A DNA stretch of 64,000 nt from NCBI GenBank assembly GCA_022539475.1, contig VCMS01000196.1:1-64000 (forward strand), written 5' to 3'. How positions within the stretch are numbered: the first letter of the stretch is position 1; each line of letters opens with the position of its first letter. Origin of the DNA: Gracilaria domingensis. Lineage: Eukaryota > Rhodophyta > Florideophyceae > Gracilariales > Gracilariaceae. The notes beneath the pieces were generated by a model, which saw nothing but the letters and a program-made list of their open reading frames with translations, was not told the origin of the DNA and did not search any database. Below, in pieces: positions 18,938 through 31,900 of this stretch. The translations under genes were made by a program, and so were the position numbers.

Positions 18938-20701
18938 ATGAAACATAACCGCATGAAAACTGGTCACGCACGGCCAACCCCGATGATGACATGATGGCAC
19001 GACGTGGAAAGTGGACATTACCCGAAGAACTAATTGAAAACCTAAATAGCCGGAAGAAATATAGCCAACCACCGACCTACATAACGAAGAACCGTATGTC
19101 GACATCTCTACCTACTATGGATATGGTGAGCAGACTAGGGTATTTTGGCGGAAGCGGATGTTCAGCATGCAACTTAAGATACACAAAGCATTGAGATTGT
19201 AGATATAAACCCCCGAACCCGAGCGCTCGAAAAGCAACTCGGTTCGGGCAGACCACTTCTCCCCTCACGACGACCCCCCAACCCTCTCTCATCCCTCTCC
19301 CTCTCTGTCGTCGACGCTCCCCTTTGGCATCCCCACTTCCCTTTAGCACGGTCTGTGCTTCCCTGCCATCAACCTTCTCCCCCTCCGTCTTTCTTTCTCG
19401 CTACGGGCGGCTCGGTCTCCCGCCGTCCTCTTTGAAGTTGTAGTGTCTGGCCCTTCGTTGGGCTCGTCAGCACACTGCGACGGTTCTCATCGTACCGACG
19501 CCCTTGTTCCCCCTACGAACGTGGGACGTGCGGTGCGTCTGCTGGCTACTTGGTCTGCGTCTCTGTCGTCGGTTGCTGATTTCGACGTGAACATTGAGAC
19601 AGGCCGTGTGGCTTCAGTTCTGTTGTGCGGCTGTTGCGTTTATCGCTGAGCTACCGTATTATCTTTCGCGGTTTAGGTTGGTACTCTCGGGCATTTGTTG
19701 TGTTTCTCTCCTTGGGTTTGTCACCACCCGCGCCGTTCCGTTTGATTACGAAAAATGGCGTCCACAATATTTTGTAATGGTTCTCATAATTGATATCAAG
19801 TAAATCAACTTTCTGGTTCCTGGAAATACGAGTGTTCGCAAAGCAACGAAACTTTGCTATGGCTGTTGCTATTGGTGCACGCCATACTTCTTCTCCTTCT
19901 CCACGAACTTAGTACGAACGTGCAGAATTCATGAACATATTTGAGGGTGCGTGAATGTCGGCTGCAAACCTATGAAACGACCAAAGTCTGAAAAGACCAA
20001 ACGGCTATGCATCGAATGGAGGTAATATTTCGTCTTTGCTTCATAGGAACACTATTGGAGAAGAAGTATCTGATGCCCTTTAGAACTAAACCGTTACTTG
20101 TCAAGATGTCTTTGGCCACAAGACTTCACACTTCAGATATCTCTGCTCACCGGACCTCGCATAATGTGTGATGTAAAAGAGAAGTTTGTCGCTCATTTGA
20201 CAACAGATATCATGCACAAGCGTACCCATTCGCAATAATACATATTTCTATGAGGAGCGCCACATGAATGGATACGTTCATTTTCCGTCGCAGAGGTAGA
20301 AACGTTTTCCTCGTCCATTTTACACGTAATTTTGCTTATGATGAGACGTCCAATGCAGAATAAAATGTGTGTTTGTCCGTCACAACCTTGTTCAATTGAA
20401 TGAACACGATATTTCACTCCAATTGAAATCGCAATGATTCTGCTCCACTTATTTCGTGATTCACGAGTGATGGCCACTGACAAATCTGTTGTAACACAGA
20501 CGTAGAGCTATGAGCCAATATCACGCCTGATCACCGTGATCAGCTTGTAGCTCACGCTCTAGGAGACAGTAGGTCACTCTTTGATGACATGTCCCCTAGC
20601 TTGTAGTTTAGTTTGACAGCTAGATAGGCAGCTAGAGCTACTATAAAGAGAGCTTCAGCCGGCCTTCCCCTCTATCAGAGAAGGCCAGACTTCATCCAAC
20701 T
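18938..20701. other. no clear gene
   Basis: 19255-19440 is strongly pyrimidine-rich. CCCGAACCCGAG...CTCGGTTCGGG at 19212-19249 can form an 11-bp stem. 20525-20700 contains CTGATCACCGTGATCAG, repeated GCTAG motifs and a CTATAAAGAG TATA-like site, and could be a promoter or solo LTR; no second copy was found here. Confidence 0.3.
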
Positions 20702-21801
20702 TCATTGTGTTACATCTGTGCATGTAAACGTTATCTGCTCGAATGGATTCACAGGCAATACAATGCTGGGCACAGAGTTCAGCCTCAAGCTTCTCAAGAC
20801 TTGTGATCCAGCTACGAACTGAACAGAATCGTGACAGTTACTATCCTTATCGCACAATACTGAGCAATTCAAGGGGCTTACATCCATGTGCACATAGGTA
20901 AGGCTTTTATTTTCAGTTGTAAGTGCTGGCCCGAGAACATCACCTTCAGTGTAGCCCAAGAACAGAATTTGTTCACTCGTAAGATGAACTCTTGTGCCTT
21001 GAGCCTCCGCAATAGATTCCTCCTCCAAATCCACATTGAAATGGGAGACGGTACAAGGCGGCAGAGACGACAGTGAATACAGCTGAAGCCGCTGCTCCAG
21101 CGAGTCCATGAAGCGTTTCCATACCTCCGGCGCACGACTCGGGCCCCGATTCCTCTTGCCATTCAAGCTCTTCACGTCCTTCTCCGTGATTTGCTTATTG
21201 AGATCCCAGATGCGAAAGCGCCACATATGATAACAACACGCAAGGTTGACCATCTCCAGCTTGGGCGCAGAAAGAATTTCAATCTGCCCCGTCCCCTCCT
21301 AGCGTATCAGCACAGACGAGGTACAGTTCGGCAGCACCAAGTAGTTAGGCCAGTACGCAAACCACATCTTGTGTGACGAGAAACTCTGCAGCTTTGGGCA
21401 GCGCGTGAGACTGAGCCCCAGATCGGACCGAGCATCCAGTCGACAGTAATCAACTGAAGCTCCTTCAACTCCGACAACGCCAGGTCCAAAATCACCCCGT
21501 CGTTGCGCGGGCCCATCGGGTTGGAGATCTGCACGCTCTCGAGAACGGGCATGTGCGCGGCGGAGAAGGAGATGGCGCTGAGACGCACGCAGTCGAGGCG
21601 CAGACGCTTGAGCTTGGGCATGTCGCCGGCGCGACAGAAGTTGAGCACGAAGCGCGACTCGACGTCGTCGGTGGCGATGGTGAGCGAGCGGATTCGGGCG
21701 TGGCGCTGCGCGATGAAGTCGACGAGTTGCTGCTGCGTCGGAGCGAGCGAGGAGGCCCAGACGGCGTTGCCGGAGCGGTCGAGGAGGGAGCCGAGATCCA
21801 T
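20702..21801 (-). pseudogene. leucine-rich-repeat protein gene, broken
   Basis: The minus strand encodes an LRR protein with irregular repeats of the F-box/FBD type: MPKLKRLRLDCVRLSAISF, LSELKELQLITVDW, CPKLQSFSSHKMWF, and APKLEMVNLACCYHMWRF. ATG 21801 (MDLGSLLDRSGNA) is the likely start, although the frame is open to 21984. Two lesions interrupt it: a one-base frameshift near 21435, where frame changes between DWM and RSDLGLSL, and an in-frame TAG at 21299-21301 just before EGTGQIEIL. The last part reads to 20702. With both lesions passed, the protein would be about 365 aa. No clear F-box is seen at the N terminus. A copia LTR lies about 190 bp upstream of the start. Confidence 0.6.
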
Positions 21802-21992
21802 GGCGGCGGCGGTGGCGGCGGCGGCCGGCGATAGAGGAGGGTAGGGAAGGCGGGCGATGGGGGTTGGGAGAGCGAATTGGTGCGAGGAGGGAGGTAGTGA
21901 GAATGGCGGTGGGAAAGGGTGGAACCTCCGCCACATTCGCCATAGCTTTCTTCGGGAAGAGAAGGCGGATGCGGCACCGACCAATCGGGCGG

Positions 21993-22341
21993 TGTAGGTG
22001 AAAGACTCAGCTTACTGCACCAGCTTTGTACGCGCTTTACTCTACTTCCTGCCAGCCACGCTGCGCCGAGCTCCCGAGCTCGAGCAGCTCGGAAGCACCT
22101 CCAGCGGTGCCCAGGAGCCCTCGGCGCTCTGCGCGCTCAGAGAGCACCAGAATAAACAAGGGCCAGTCGCGACCCCCGTAGCGACCGGCACGGGGAACCA
22201 CCACGAGCAAGACAGAAACTCTGCTCCATTGTGGCGTGTTTTCGCTCCCCGTTGTCCTTGTCTTCGTCAGCTTTTTGTCACGGTTTTCCGCTCCGCCCAA
22301 CGAGTCTCCCGACCACTGCGCTTCTGAGGCAGACCACTTCA
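21993..22341 (+). repeat. copia-1 5' LTR
   Basis: About 349 bp, TGTAGG...TTCA, directly followed by GTTATGGACCCAG, the gag start. There is almost no leader between LTR and gag. Confidence 0.7.
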
Positions 22342-22344
22342 GTT

Positions 22345-23533
22345 ATGGACCCAGCTCAGGGTTCCGTCAAACCGTTCGCACCTACGGATCCTCCAATATT
22401 CAATCCCGAAGGAGATCTGCAGGAGTACAGTAGAGAAATTTCCCGTTGGGTCGAAACCACACAGGCTGGCGCGGAAAAGGGCACGCACAAACTTTACAAG
22501 ACAGTCTATGCTATACTAGCTAGACCCTTGTACAATCGTGGTCTCGCTCGTGAGAAGAAATCCATTGTTAAAGAAGCACAAGCGAAACAACGAATTGACA
22601 GCAAGCAAAAAGACCAGATCGAAGCAATCAAGGAAATTTTTAAGCTTATCGCAGTGGACCGTCCGATCGCTGTCGTTGCCAGGCTCATCTCTTCTTTCAC
22701 CAAAGTTACCCAATGCAGGCTTCAAGGCAACGAGTATCTCAATGCTTTTGTCTCCCGCTTTCGAGGCCTAGCAGCTGATCATCTCATGCATGTTGCCCTT
22801 TCAAGTTCGTCGCAGGTGAGCGAAGTCTTGGCCATCACGCTCCTGAACAACGCAAACTTAAGCCGGGAGACGTTGACCAACGCCAAACTTCAACTGATAG
22901 CCTTAACTGAAGCTCGGCAGAAGGTCGAATCGGAGCAAGAAGTCACAATCACCAAGGAAGCTCACGAAGCAATGCTCAAATTCCTGGATAAGCTCACGGC
23001 ACACTACAGCGCTGATGATGCCCTACCACAGTCCACCGACAAAAGCAATGTTCGTCAGAAGGCTACAGATCTGGTCGAAGGCACGCACGCACTTCTCGAA
23101 GAGTACCAATTAACATTCGAGTATCTCAATGATCGCTCCGTCGAGGCGAACCAGGTTCGGGACATGTACTGAGCAGGTCTTAGGTGCAAGCTGAACCTGG
23201 ACGACGCTGTGACGGTGGTTCGCAACCTAATGTTTTCCCCGAAGAGGATCGATAAGTAAGTCGTACACTAAGGCTGACATCGATAACATGGTCAGCCAAA
23301 AGGCCAACCAAGAACTAGGTGCGTTTCAAAAGCGCACTGAGTCACACGAAGACGCTGAACCGCAAAACAACGGAAACAGGCGCAACCAGTCCAGAAGCTC
23401 GTCCAGAGGGCGGAAATCCAACAAACGCAAGTCGGACCGAAACCCAGGTTATTGCTATGATTGTGGGTCGAAGACGCATCTCAGAGGAACCCACGACTGC
23501 CAGAGGCCTTCTCATGAGACTAAGCGTCTCTGA
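22345..23533 (+). pseudogene. gag: copia-1 Gag
   Basis: ATG 22345 (MDPAQGSVKPFAPTD) opens a 276-codon frame with a helical copia-type capsid domain (UBN2-like layout): LQEYSREISRWVETTQ and YLNAFVSRFRGLAADHLMHV. It stops at 23170-23172. After a frameshift the protein resumes in frame 2 with a basic Arg/Ser tract and a zinc knuckle (CYDCGSKTHLRGTHDC). Homologous to the copia-2 gag at 52-53.2 kb, including the AIKEIFKLIAVDRPIAVVARLISSF block. Confidence 0.75.
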
Positions 23534-23750
23534 GCTGAGAATGACTCAGCAGACAAGAAGAAGGGAAGCGAAAAAGATGATAAGGGTTTTCAGAAAGGCT
23601 CCAAACCCTCCTAACGGAGTCATCTCTGACTGTTTGGAAAGGAGCCTGCTCAGACCTTTTTCCTTCCGTCCTTGACCCCAACCCAATCGTCCACCCTGGC
23701 TGTCCGAAAAGCGTTGGAGGCTGTCCACAATAGCCCATCTCTGCACGTCG

Positions 23751-25167
23751 TTGGGAACATACCTTGTACTGGAAGAACTGGACGTCCCGCCTTTCCTACA
23801 CGGATTTGAGGAAGAGTGCGCAGACGCTATGCCGACCTTTGCCGTCTGGAAGTTTCGCAGCCAGGATGAGGATGGAACCGACTTCACGATCCTATTCTAC
23901 GTTGTAGATGGGACCGGCCCCATTCTTTTGGAAAACGATATCCTTTCGCGCTCGGACCTAGTCAGCAGGTCTAACGAGCTTCAAATTCCTCAAGGCGTAG
24001 TTGGGAACCACGAAAAGATGGTCTCCCTTCGCACTTATCACACCGGATCGAACCTGACAAAGCGCACCCGCCTACTTCTCGTTCCCTCCTGCCCTGCTTC
24101 TGCGAAAGCACATCTCGCAACTTCGAAAGGCAGTGAAAACCAAGGGAGCCTAATCAAGAACGAGGAGCCACATCCACACCCACCTTCGGCCAAGAGACAT
24201 GAGAAAGATATGTGCAAGAGCGGGAGTCCTAACAAAAACACTTGAGTCCTTACTCCACAGGGCCTTTAAGGCATGCAGCTCATGTGCAAGCACGGTGTGC
24301 CCGCTGGCCTCGCGCAAAGTCTCCTTCTCATGGCTGGTAAAAGAGTTCAACGAGCATGTTCAGCTCGACTACATGTTCGTTGCCGAACTCGGAAATCTTC
24401 CTATACTGCACATGAAAAACGCTGCAACAGGATACTCTGTCGCCTGGCTCTCTTTTTCACGTAGTATGAAGGAGGCTACAGCAAACTTTGTCAAGCATTG
24501 GATTTCCGTACACTGTCCCCCCGCAGAACTCTCCGGGGATCCCGAATTCGACTGTGAACAAGTTAGATCGATGTGCGCTTCCCATCACCTACAGTTCTCG
24601 CCAAGGCCTGCGAGGCGCCACAACAAGATCGGTGTAATCGAGTACTCGAACAAAGCTCCACGATACCTGATCCAGCGTCTCATCAACGACCGCAAGTATA
24701 CAAAGATGCGATGGAACGAGACCTTCTCAGACCAGAAACTTTTCTCTAAAGCAACGTTTCTCAAGAACATACTTCACGGTTCCTGGTTCATATCGAGCTT
24801 CAAATTAGCACGAGGCTATAGACCGGCAATATCCGGCCTACCTCAAGCCAAGGTAACCAAAGAACTCATTAGTGCCTATCACGAAAAGGCTACCAGGCAA
24901 GCCTTTCACGTCTTCCTCCGCACAAAGAACGTGAAACCGCTTGAAAATACGCTGCTCAAGCTGGGTACATCTGTGTATTACTTCCTCAAGGGTGCAAAAA
25001 GAGGACAGTCGTACCCGGGATTCGTCAAGGAGTTGTATGATCACTACGCAATCATCTCGTCCACGACAAACCTCAATGGCTTTTCGTACAGAATAGCTTA
25101 CGAAGACGTGAGGCTTCAGCCCCGCTCTTCATTGCTGGCGGAAGTGGAGCAAATGGAACTTGGATGA
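23751..25167 (+). pseudogene. copia-1 protease region and integrase
   Basis: 23751-24245 has ILFYVVDGTGPILLENDIL, resembling the second half of a retropepsin; the active-site DSG part was not identified. From 24199 frame 1 gives integrase: a CSSCASTVCP zinc part, VQLDYMFV (first Asp), LSGDPEF (second Asp) and HNKIGVIEYSNK (Glu), so the D,D,E triad is present. The C-terminal part ends EVEQMELG at 25167. Confidence 0.75.
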
Positions 25168-25539
25168 TCCCAACTCCCTAGATTGCATCAAGAGGTCCAT
25201 CTATCCGAGCCAGCCGAGCATGAGCAAGCTCCTCAGTCACCGTCGCATCTTCTTGTTCATGTAACGGAGGAGCCTCCACCGGACTTCCTCGACGAATAAC
25301 CCGAACTGCAAGAGTCTTTCGCCGAATGGAACCAGCACCCGTTAAGTGTCGCTTACCTTGCCAAAACCGATGTCCTGCGCCCCGTCAACATGCCGTATAA
25401 AGACATTGGGGAGTACGCTTCCGCCACTTTCCCTCCACCGCACGCAGCCTCCCTGACGTCCACAAAGCAGAAGATCTTCAAGGAACTCTACAAACGTCTT
25501 CAAAAACGAGCCTCTCTCCGAACACAAGCTTCACTGTGC

Positions 25540-27095
25540 ACCAAGGTGGCTGCATGACGAGTCGATCGCCAAGGAAAAGCCTTCCCATGAGGAGCGAAGA
25601 GCGTACATTCCCGTCTCGACGCGCAACCTTTCAAGAAAGGCTAACCTCATTTCCTCCCACCACTTCTTTGTCATCAAGCATGACGGAGAAAGCAATACTT
25701 TGAAGCTCAAATGCCGCCTTGTCCCGCATAATAACAAGGATCGGGACAAGAACGATCTCCACTCGGACTTGTCTACCGCGCAGTTCTCGAAGATACGACT
25801 CCTGCTCTCCCTCGCAGCCCTCTTACGCCTACCGATAGGAGCACTTGATGTAAAATCAGCCTACCTTCAAGCTGGTGAACTCCAGAGGGATATCTACGTC
25901 CGACCCCCACGTGGCTGGACGCAGTATGTCGATGAAGTGTGGAAGCTGCTAGTGCCAGCGTACGGGTTGGTAGAATCGGGCAGGTTGTGGCAGCTCTGCG
26001 TAGAGAAATGGCTGCTCGACCAAGGATTCGTAACGGTACCAGAAGTCCCACAACTCTTCGTTCTCTGGAAGTCAGGTAAAGTAGCACTGCTGCTCGCAAA
26101 GGTGGTCGACCACATGCTTCTTGCCGACCCAAGAGAAGAGATGAAATCTTTTCGTGACAAGCTCTCCGCGAAATTCGAAGTCGGGAGATTCTCGGAAGCG
26201 AAGGACATTGTCTTCAATCGTCTCCTCATCCAACAGCACGAAGACTTCAGCATCTCTCTCTCAATGCAAGAGTTCCTCAACTCCATAGCCCCACTCGAGA
26301 TCGGCAAAACGAGAAGGAAGCAGGATAACGAGCCATGCACACACAAGAACTCAGAGAATACCAGAGCCTAACCGTCAAACTCAACTTCCTCGGTCATGGC
26401 ATCCTACTCCAAGCATCCCTAGTTGCCAGCAAAATGCAGCAGTCTGTTCCACGACTAAAAGTCGCACACCTCCGCCAACTTAACCAGGCATTCGCTCACA
26501 TCCGGTCCCTCAAACCCGAACTCTACTACCAAGCTCCTAGGAGTGCTATGACCGCCGACAATTCCAACGTCCGCGTCCTAGCATTCAGTGACGCCGCCTC
26601 TGGCACCACCTTGTATGTACAAACCGGTTTCCTATGCGCACTCTCATTTAAATAAGGCGAAGAGGTAGTATGTCACTTCGTGGATTGGCACAGCTCTATG
26701 CAAAGCCGAGTCTCGTTCTCTTCTGCAGGAGCCGAGGGACTCGCGGCTGCTCACAAAGCGGACCACTCAATCCACCTCGCAGAAACGCTCCCAACTCTCT
26801 TTCTTTCTGGGCTGCTACCACGAGCAATCCTCAACATGTATGTAGACTCGTACGCGTTATACATCACTATATCGACGCTTCACGAGCAGAAAGATTTTCG
26901 CCTCGGTCCGACAGTTGCGCGCCTGCGCGATTAATTCGAAGCGGGCGAAATCAACTCTTTGCACTCGATCCCCGGCCCCAAGAATCCGGCTGATTCTTTA
27001 ACTAAGATCAACCGCCACGCCTTCAAGCGTCTCAATGCTATGATGCGAAGTGAAGTGTTACCTAGCGACGTCACAAACTCGACTAGAACACTATA
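25540..27095 (+). pseudogene. copia-1 reverse transcriptase and RNase H
   Basis: Frame segments encode RVT_2: LKCRLVPH, ALDVKSAYLQAGELQRDIYVRPPRGW (first Asp), and AKVVDHMLLADP. The copia-2 copy has VVDD here, so this copy has lost the second Asp to His. RNase H follows in pieces (AFSDAASGTT, MYVDSYALYITISTLHEQKDFRLGPT, and a decayed NPADSLTK-type end). Frame changes occur at about 26370, 26650 and 26935. The end near 27095 lies 115 bp from the 3' end of the antisense ORF. Confidence 0.75.
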
Positions 27096-27209
27096 AAGAT
27101 TGAGTATCTTGTCTATGTCACGCTATTGTCTTTACTTCTTTGCTCTCCTTCGTGCTCTCTTCGACGATCCATTCTTTCCCCTCTTTTCACTAATCTCCAC
27201 CTTCTTCAC

Positions 27210-28391
27210 CTAGCGGATTTCGAGAATCTTCTCAAAGAACCTCGCGTTCCCAGCACATTCCCTAATGCACTCTTCCCACAAGCGCACCGGAAATTGCTCC
27301 ACAGGATCAAGCACCTGTCGGAGCTCGCTGCTCACAGATATAACGTGGTCCACATTCCGACCGTAAAGCCGAACCAAATACACCCCGGCCGTTTGCTTCA
27401 GCAGCCATGCCAATTCCGTACCCTTCGGAATATGCACTCGTTGCAGCACTACAGGCTTTTCATAGTCATTGCACCATCTTTCGGCATGCGTGGAGGAGAG
27501 CATGCTCGGGAGCGCAGCTTTGAACATTACCTCTTGCGCATATTCCTCATCCGCCGCAAGTGCAATCGCGTTTGCCAGAGACGCTTGCAGACAGAGGTTA
27601 TTCGTTTTGCAAACGAGCATTCGGTCTTCCCGTAGCTCAAACTTCTGCACTGACTCATTCAAACCACGCGCACCAGAACTTGACACGCGGCCGGCACCAA
27701 AGTATATCGAGTGCAATAACTGTCTAGCGCTTCGATCATACCTGGCACGACCTCTGGCACAATACTTTGCGAATCTGTAAGTGCATCGTACCGAAGGCCG
27801 TACCCTAGCACTCTGTTCCAGACCCCTTGCTCAATTAGTGCGTTGCCGAGACCAGTTCCCTCAAGACTGCGCAAGGGGAACGCGTGCCATCCCCATACCG
27901 GCTCCAAATGGTTGCGGGCATAGTACGCAGGTCCGGTGTATTCCCTTACCCCATTCTGCGTACGAAGCATTTTGGTCTTTGCCACGAAAATTACAGCATC
28001 AACGCACCAGTCTTCTCCTTGTCTCTCGCAATCAAGCAGGCCTAATCATTCGGCATCAATAAGCATAAGAGGCCTATTTGGTCGGTTTTCACACCACCGT
28101 TTGACCGCATTTCCAACGAAAGCCTGCAATTCATCGCGGCACATGGAGCGGTGGTCGCCGCACACGTACTGGAGTCTGTATCGCTCGCGAACGTGTTCAA
28201 CTGAACGCGCAAAACACACAACCGCATCTGGCGTCCAGTCCTTGTAATACCCAGTTCGAATGTTCAACTTCCTCGCCCGGTCTTCACGCGCGCGAGGAGC
28301 CCAAAAGTTCTTTCGCTTCGCGATCATTTCGGCGCTGACACCAACCTCCTGACAGCTTCCGTGCAGGACCCGTCGCTTCTGGTCATAATGA
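27210..28391 (-). pseudogene. copia-1 antisense ORF (aORF-C, copy 1): peptidase-like and chromodomain-like, interrupted
   Basis: On the strand opposite to gag-pol. In translation order: a chromo-like segment (DAVVCFARSVEHVRERYRLQYVCG) at 28300-28060, an in-frame TGA at 28046-28048, then YYARNHLEPVWGWHAFPLRSLEGTGL. After a frameshift near 27690 comes a Cys-His-Asp region, NLCLQASLANAI...VYLVRLYGRNVDHVISV...VLDPVEQFP, ending at 27210. It aligns throughout with copia-2's aORF at 46257-48310. The TGA falls opposite Arg in that copy. Its 5' part is cut at 28391 by gypsy-A and should continue at 43646-43913 (minus). The C-H-D order suggests a papain-like cysteine peptidase fold, but this is inference from motif pattern only. 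Confidence 0.65.
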
Positions 28392-28963
28392 TGTACAGCA
28401 AACGCGGAAACGCGGTATCAGCGAAGTTGATACTCATAACTCGTGCACCCAGGGTTGATTCTAGGAAAGGAAAGTATGAAACTTGGCCCAAAACTGGGAT
28501 AATTTGAGGTGACTGGATGTCGGAATGTCCGCTGGACTGGCCATGGTGTGGCACGTGGTATTGAGTGGTCGTGGGTACACGGTGTCTGATTTGGGTCTAT
28601 TCACAGGGAAATTGTTTCGATAGTCGAATTATTTACTGGCCGCTGACACGGGCTGGTCACGTACACCACGTGTGTGGCTTTGCACAAGTGTGCACTAGAT
28701 TATTTAATTTAGTTTAATTAATTTACGGGTTACGGTATAGGAGGTGACCTCGCGGCCACCTCCACCTTCAGTAAAGGGTAACCGGGTTCGGCTCTGGACT
28801 ACTTTCGCATACGCGAAGTGCACCACTCCTCCCGGAGAGTCAGCGCGTACGGTACGCTCTAGCTCCATCCCTCGGGATCCTTCAGGCAATTCTGATCATT
28901 TGTGGCCATTGCCCTCGAGCTAATTCCGTCTTCGGACACCTTTCATTGTGCAGATACCCGCTT
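28392..28963 (+). repeat. gypsy-A 5' LTR, 3'-truncated
   Basis: Matches 36966-37490 and then 43215-43262, after which similarity stops inside the LTR. The remaining ~400 bp of LTR, the primer site, gag and the start of protease are deleted. Confidence 0.8.
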
Positions 28964-31900
28964 TACGACAGGCGCTGCACCGAACGTAATTCACTCTTCG
29001 TTAGTGCCCCCGGCAGTTCGGGAATTTGACCGCTACGGTCCAGGATTGGATATCGCCGACGCGAACAATCGCCTGTTACGTACGTCCGGGTTTATAACTC
29101 TCACTGTGAGATTGGGCACCTACGTGGTGAAACTTGAATTCGTTGTTTGCGATTCTCTCGCAGCACCGGTTATTCTCGGTTGTGACTTTTGTGACCGCGT
29201 TGTTGAGGCGATATGCCTCAGGGCGAAGACCGTGGAATTAGAAGACGGAAGTACTATTCCGATAGTTCGGAAGCCGCTCAAACGCGCAATCCGGAAGCGT
29301 GTACCATTACCTGTAGCTCAGGACGTTCCAAACATGTATCCTGAATCTACGAAGCTTCGCGTCGCGAAATCAATTGCCATTCAACCGCAATCTCAGGTCT
29401 GGGTGCAGTGTACATCCAAGCAACATGGAATTCATTTCGTTCAACCATCATCATCGTTATACGATCAGCGACATCTCGCTTTGGCGAATGGCGTTGTCTC
29501 TATCCAGCCCGATAATCCCTTTAAGGTACTTGTCGCTAACTTTGGCAAATCCACTCAGTGGCTTGTCAAACATCAAGTACTGGGCTCAGTTCTCCCACAT
29601 CCGAAGGCGCTCGTACAAACGAGAACACCCATGTCCGAGGTTCTCGGTGTACCTGACCCTAAGGAGGGGGAGAAAGAAATGGAAACCTTCGCCGGGTCGG
29701 ATGATGCCGTAACCGCCGAAGTGCACAAGGTTAATTCGGGTCAGGAACAACCGATCACCTCGGTTAAGGAAGCGCTACCGCCTGGAACAGACCACATAGA
29801 TCCTGTCGAGGAGTTGGAGAAGCTGAATCTGGATCACGTCCCAGCGTCTCATCGAGAGAAGTTAATGGATATGCTCCGAGATTTTATTCCCATGTGGGAT
29901 GGTTCCCTTGGAACGATTGGAATTAGGGAACACCGTATTGATCTGCTCCCAAATACTCGCCCTATTGCGCAACACTCTTATCAGGCCGGCCTGAGGGCTC
30001 GGGAAGAGGAGAAATCCCAAGTCGAGAAGATGCTACGTGCTGACGTAATTGAGCCCGCTCAGTCACCATGGGCATCGCCTGTTGTACTTGTTCCAAAATC
30101 GGATGGATCGTGGCGATTTTGTATCGATTACAGGCGACTCAATGCCGTTACCGTCAAAGACGTATATCCGATACCCCGGATACATGAGTACATCGCCTCG
30201 CTTGGCAGTTCAAGAGTGTTTACAGCCCTCGATGCCAATTGGGGTTACTGGCAGGTCCCAATCAGAAAGGAAGACCGCGACAAAACCGCGTTTGTATGCC
30301 ATCAAGGCTTAGACCGCTTTAAACGGATGCCTTTCGGATTGACGAATGCTCCCGCTACGTTTCAGCGTGCAATCCACATTCTGTTAGCCAGATGCAAGTG
30401 GAAAACTTGTTTGGTATACTTGGACGATATCGTCCTGTTTTCCAGCAACCTGGAGGATCATATCGCCCATGTGAGGGAAGTAATGCAGGTTTTGCAGGAC
30501 GCAGGTGTTATCCTGAAACTCAAGAAATGTGAGTTCTTTACCGACTAGGTGAAATATCTTGGTCATATTATCCGGCCCGGGCAGCTCTCGATCGACGAGG
30601 TACGAGTGAAATCGTTAAAAGACGCGAAACATCCGACGACTCAAACGGAACTCCGCTCATTTCTGGGACTGTGTAACGTTTACCGTCGCTTTGTGCCGAA
30701 CTTTGCTGAAACCGCAGCTCCTCTCAACACGCTCCTTCGAAAAAGACAACCAGTAAAACTGGAACCATTTGGCGGTGCGGAAGCATCTGCCTTTTCGTCG
30801 CTAGTCGACGCTGTTACGTCTCCGCCTATCTTGGAGTTAACCACTCTCGGGCTTCCTCATAAAGTGGATACTGACGCCAGTAAGTACCAAGTTGGTTGTG
30901 CATTGTTTCAAGTCTCAGAAGAAGGCGAGCGCCGTCCAATAGGGTATTGGTCTCGTTCTCTGAAAGTGCACGAACACAACTACTCAGTCTCTCAGAAAGA
31001 GTGTCTCGCGGTTGTCTGGGCGTTAACCACGCTAAGACCCTATCTCATGGGAACCCATTTTTGGGTGCATACCGATCATTCGGCCCTCCGGTGGCTCATG
31101 GAGATCTCTGAGCCCTTGGGTCGTCTTATGAGATGGCGCCTCCGTCTATCGGAATTTGACTTCGATCTCAGGTACAAGAAGGGAGCCCTGAACTTGGAGG
31201 CTGACGCACTTTCGCGTTTGGGAACTTCTGATGAAACAAACTCAGTCATCGACGATGAAATACCATGCTTCATGATAGAGGACCTGGAACAGGAGACCGA
31301 GATTTCGGAAGACGTTTGCAACGATATTTTCGCCGCAGAACCGGCTGAACCACCGCCTGGTTCATTTGAGCCCATTACAGCTAAAGAGCTGATACGTGAA
31401 CAACACGAGGATCCTTTCTGTACGCAGATAAGGGCCCTCCTCAACGGGGGTTTTAAGCTACCCTTTGTCACCAATGATCAGGTATTCCTTGTCAGGATTG
31501 TCGAAAAACGACCTCGAATTGTCGTTCCTCATTCCTTACAATGGAGAGTCCTCCACATCTCGCATTATGTGAAAGTAGGAGGTCACCCTGGTGCCAGGGA
31601 GTTGTTTCTAACCCTCCGTAGAGACTTCTACTGGCCCGCTATGGCTTTTGACTGCTACGCAGTACGCCGCTCGTGCACGGAATGCGCCAAGAACAACGTC
31701 AAAATACGACGAGTTTGAAAGAGACTGACGCTGTTCCCAGCTTCAGCTCCTCTAGAGTTTGTCGCTATCGACCTTCTTGGTGAACTAATTTGGACTGCCC
31801 GAGGTAACCGATATCTCCTGGTTATTACCGACAGGTTTTCGAAACTCGTACGAACTGTTCCGTTGAAACGGATTCCTGCGGCCGCCGTCGCTGAAGCGTT

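Noticed and set aside
20525-20700. Possible solo LTR with TATA box
   Set aside because: No second copy in the window and no clear target duplication; palindromes and a TATA-like site alone are not enough.
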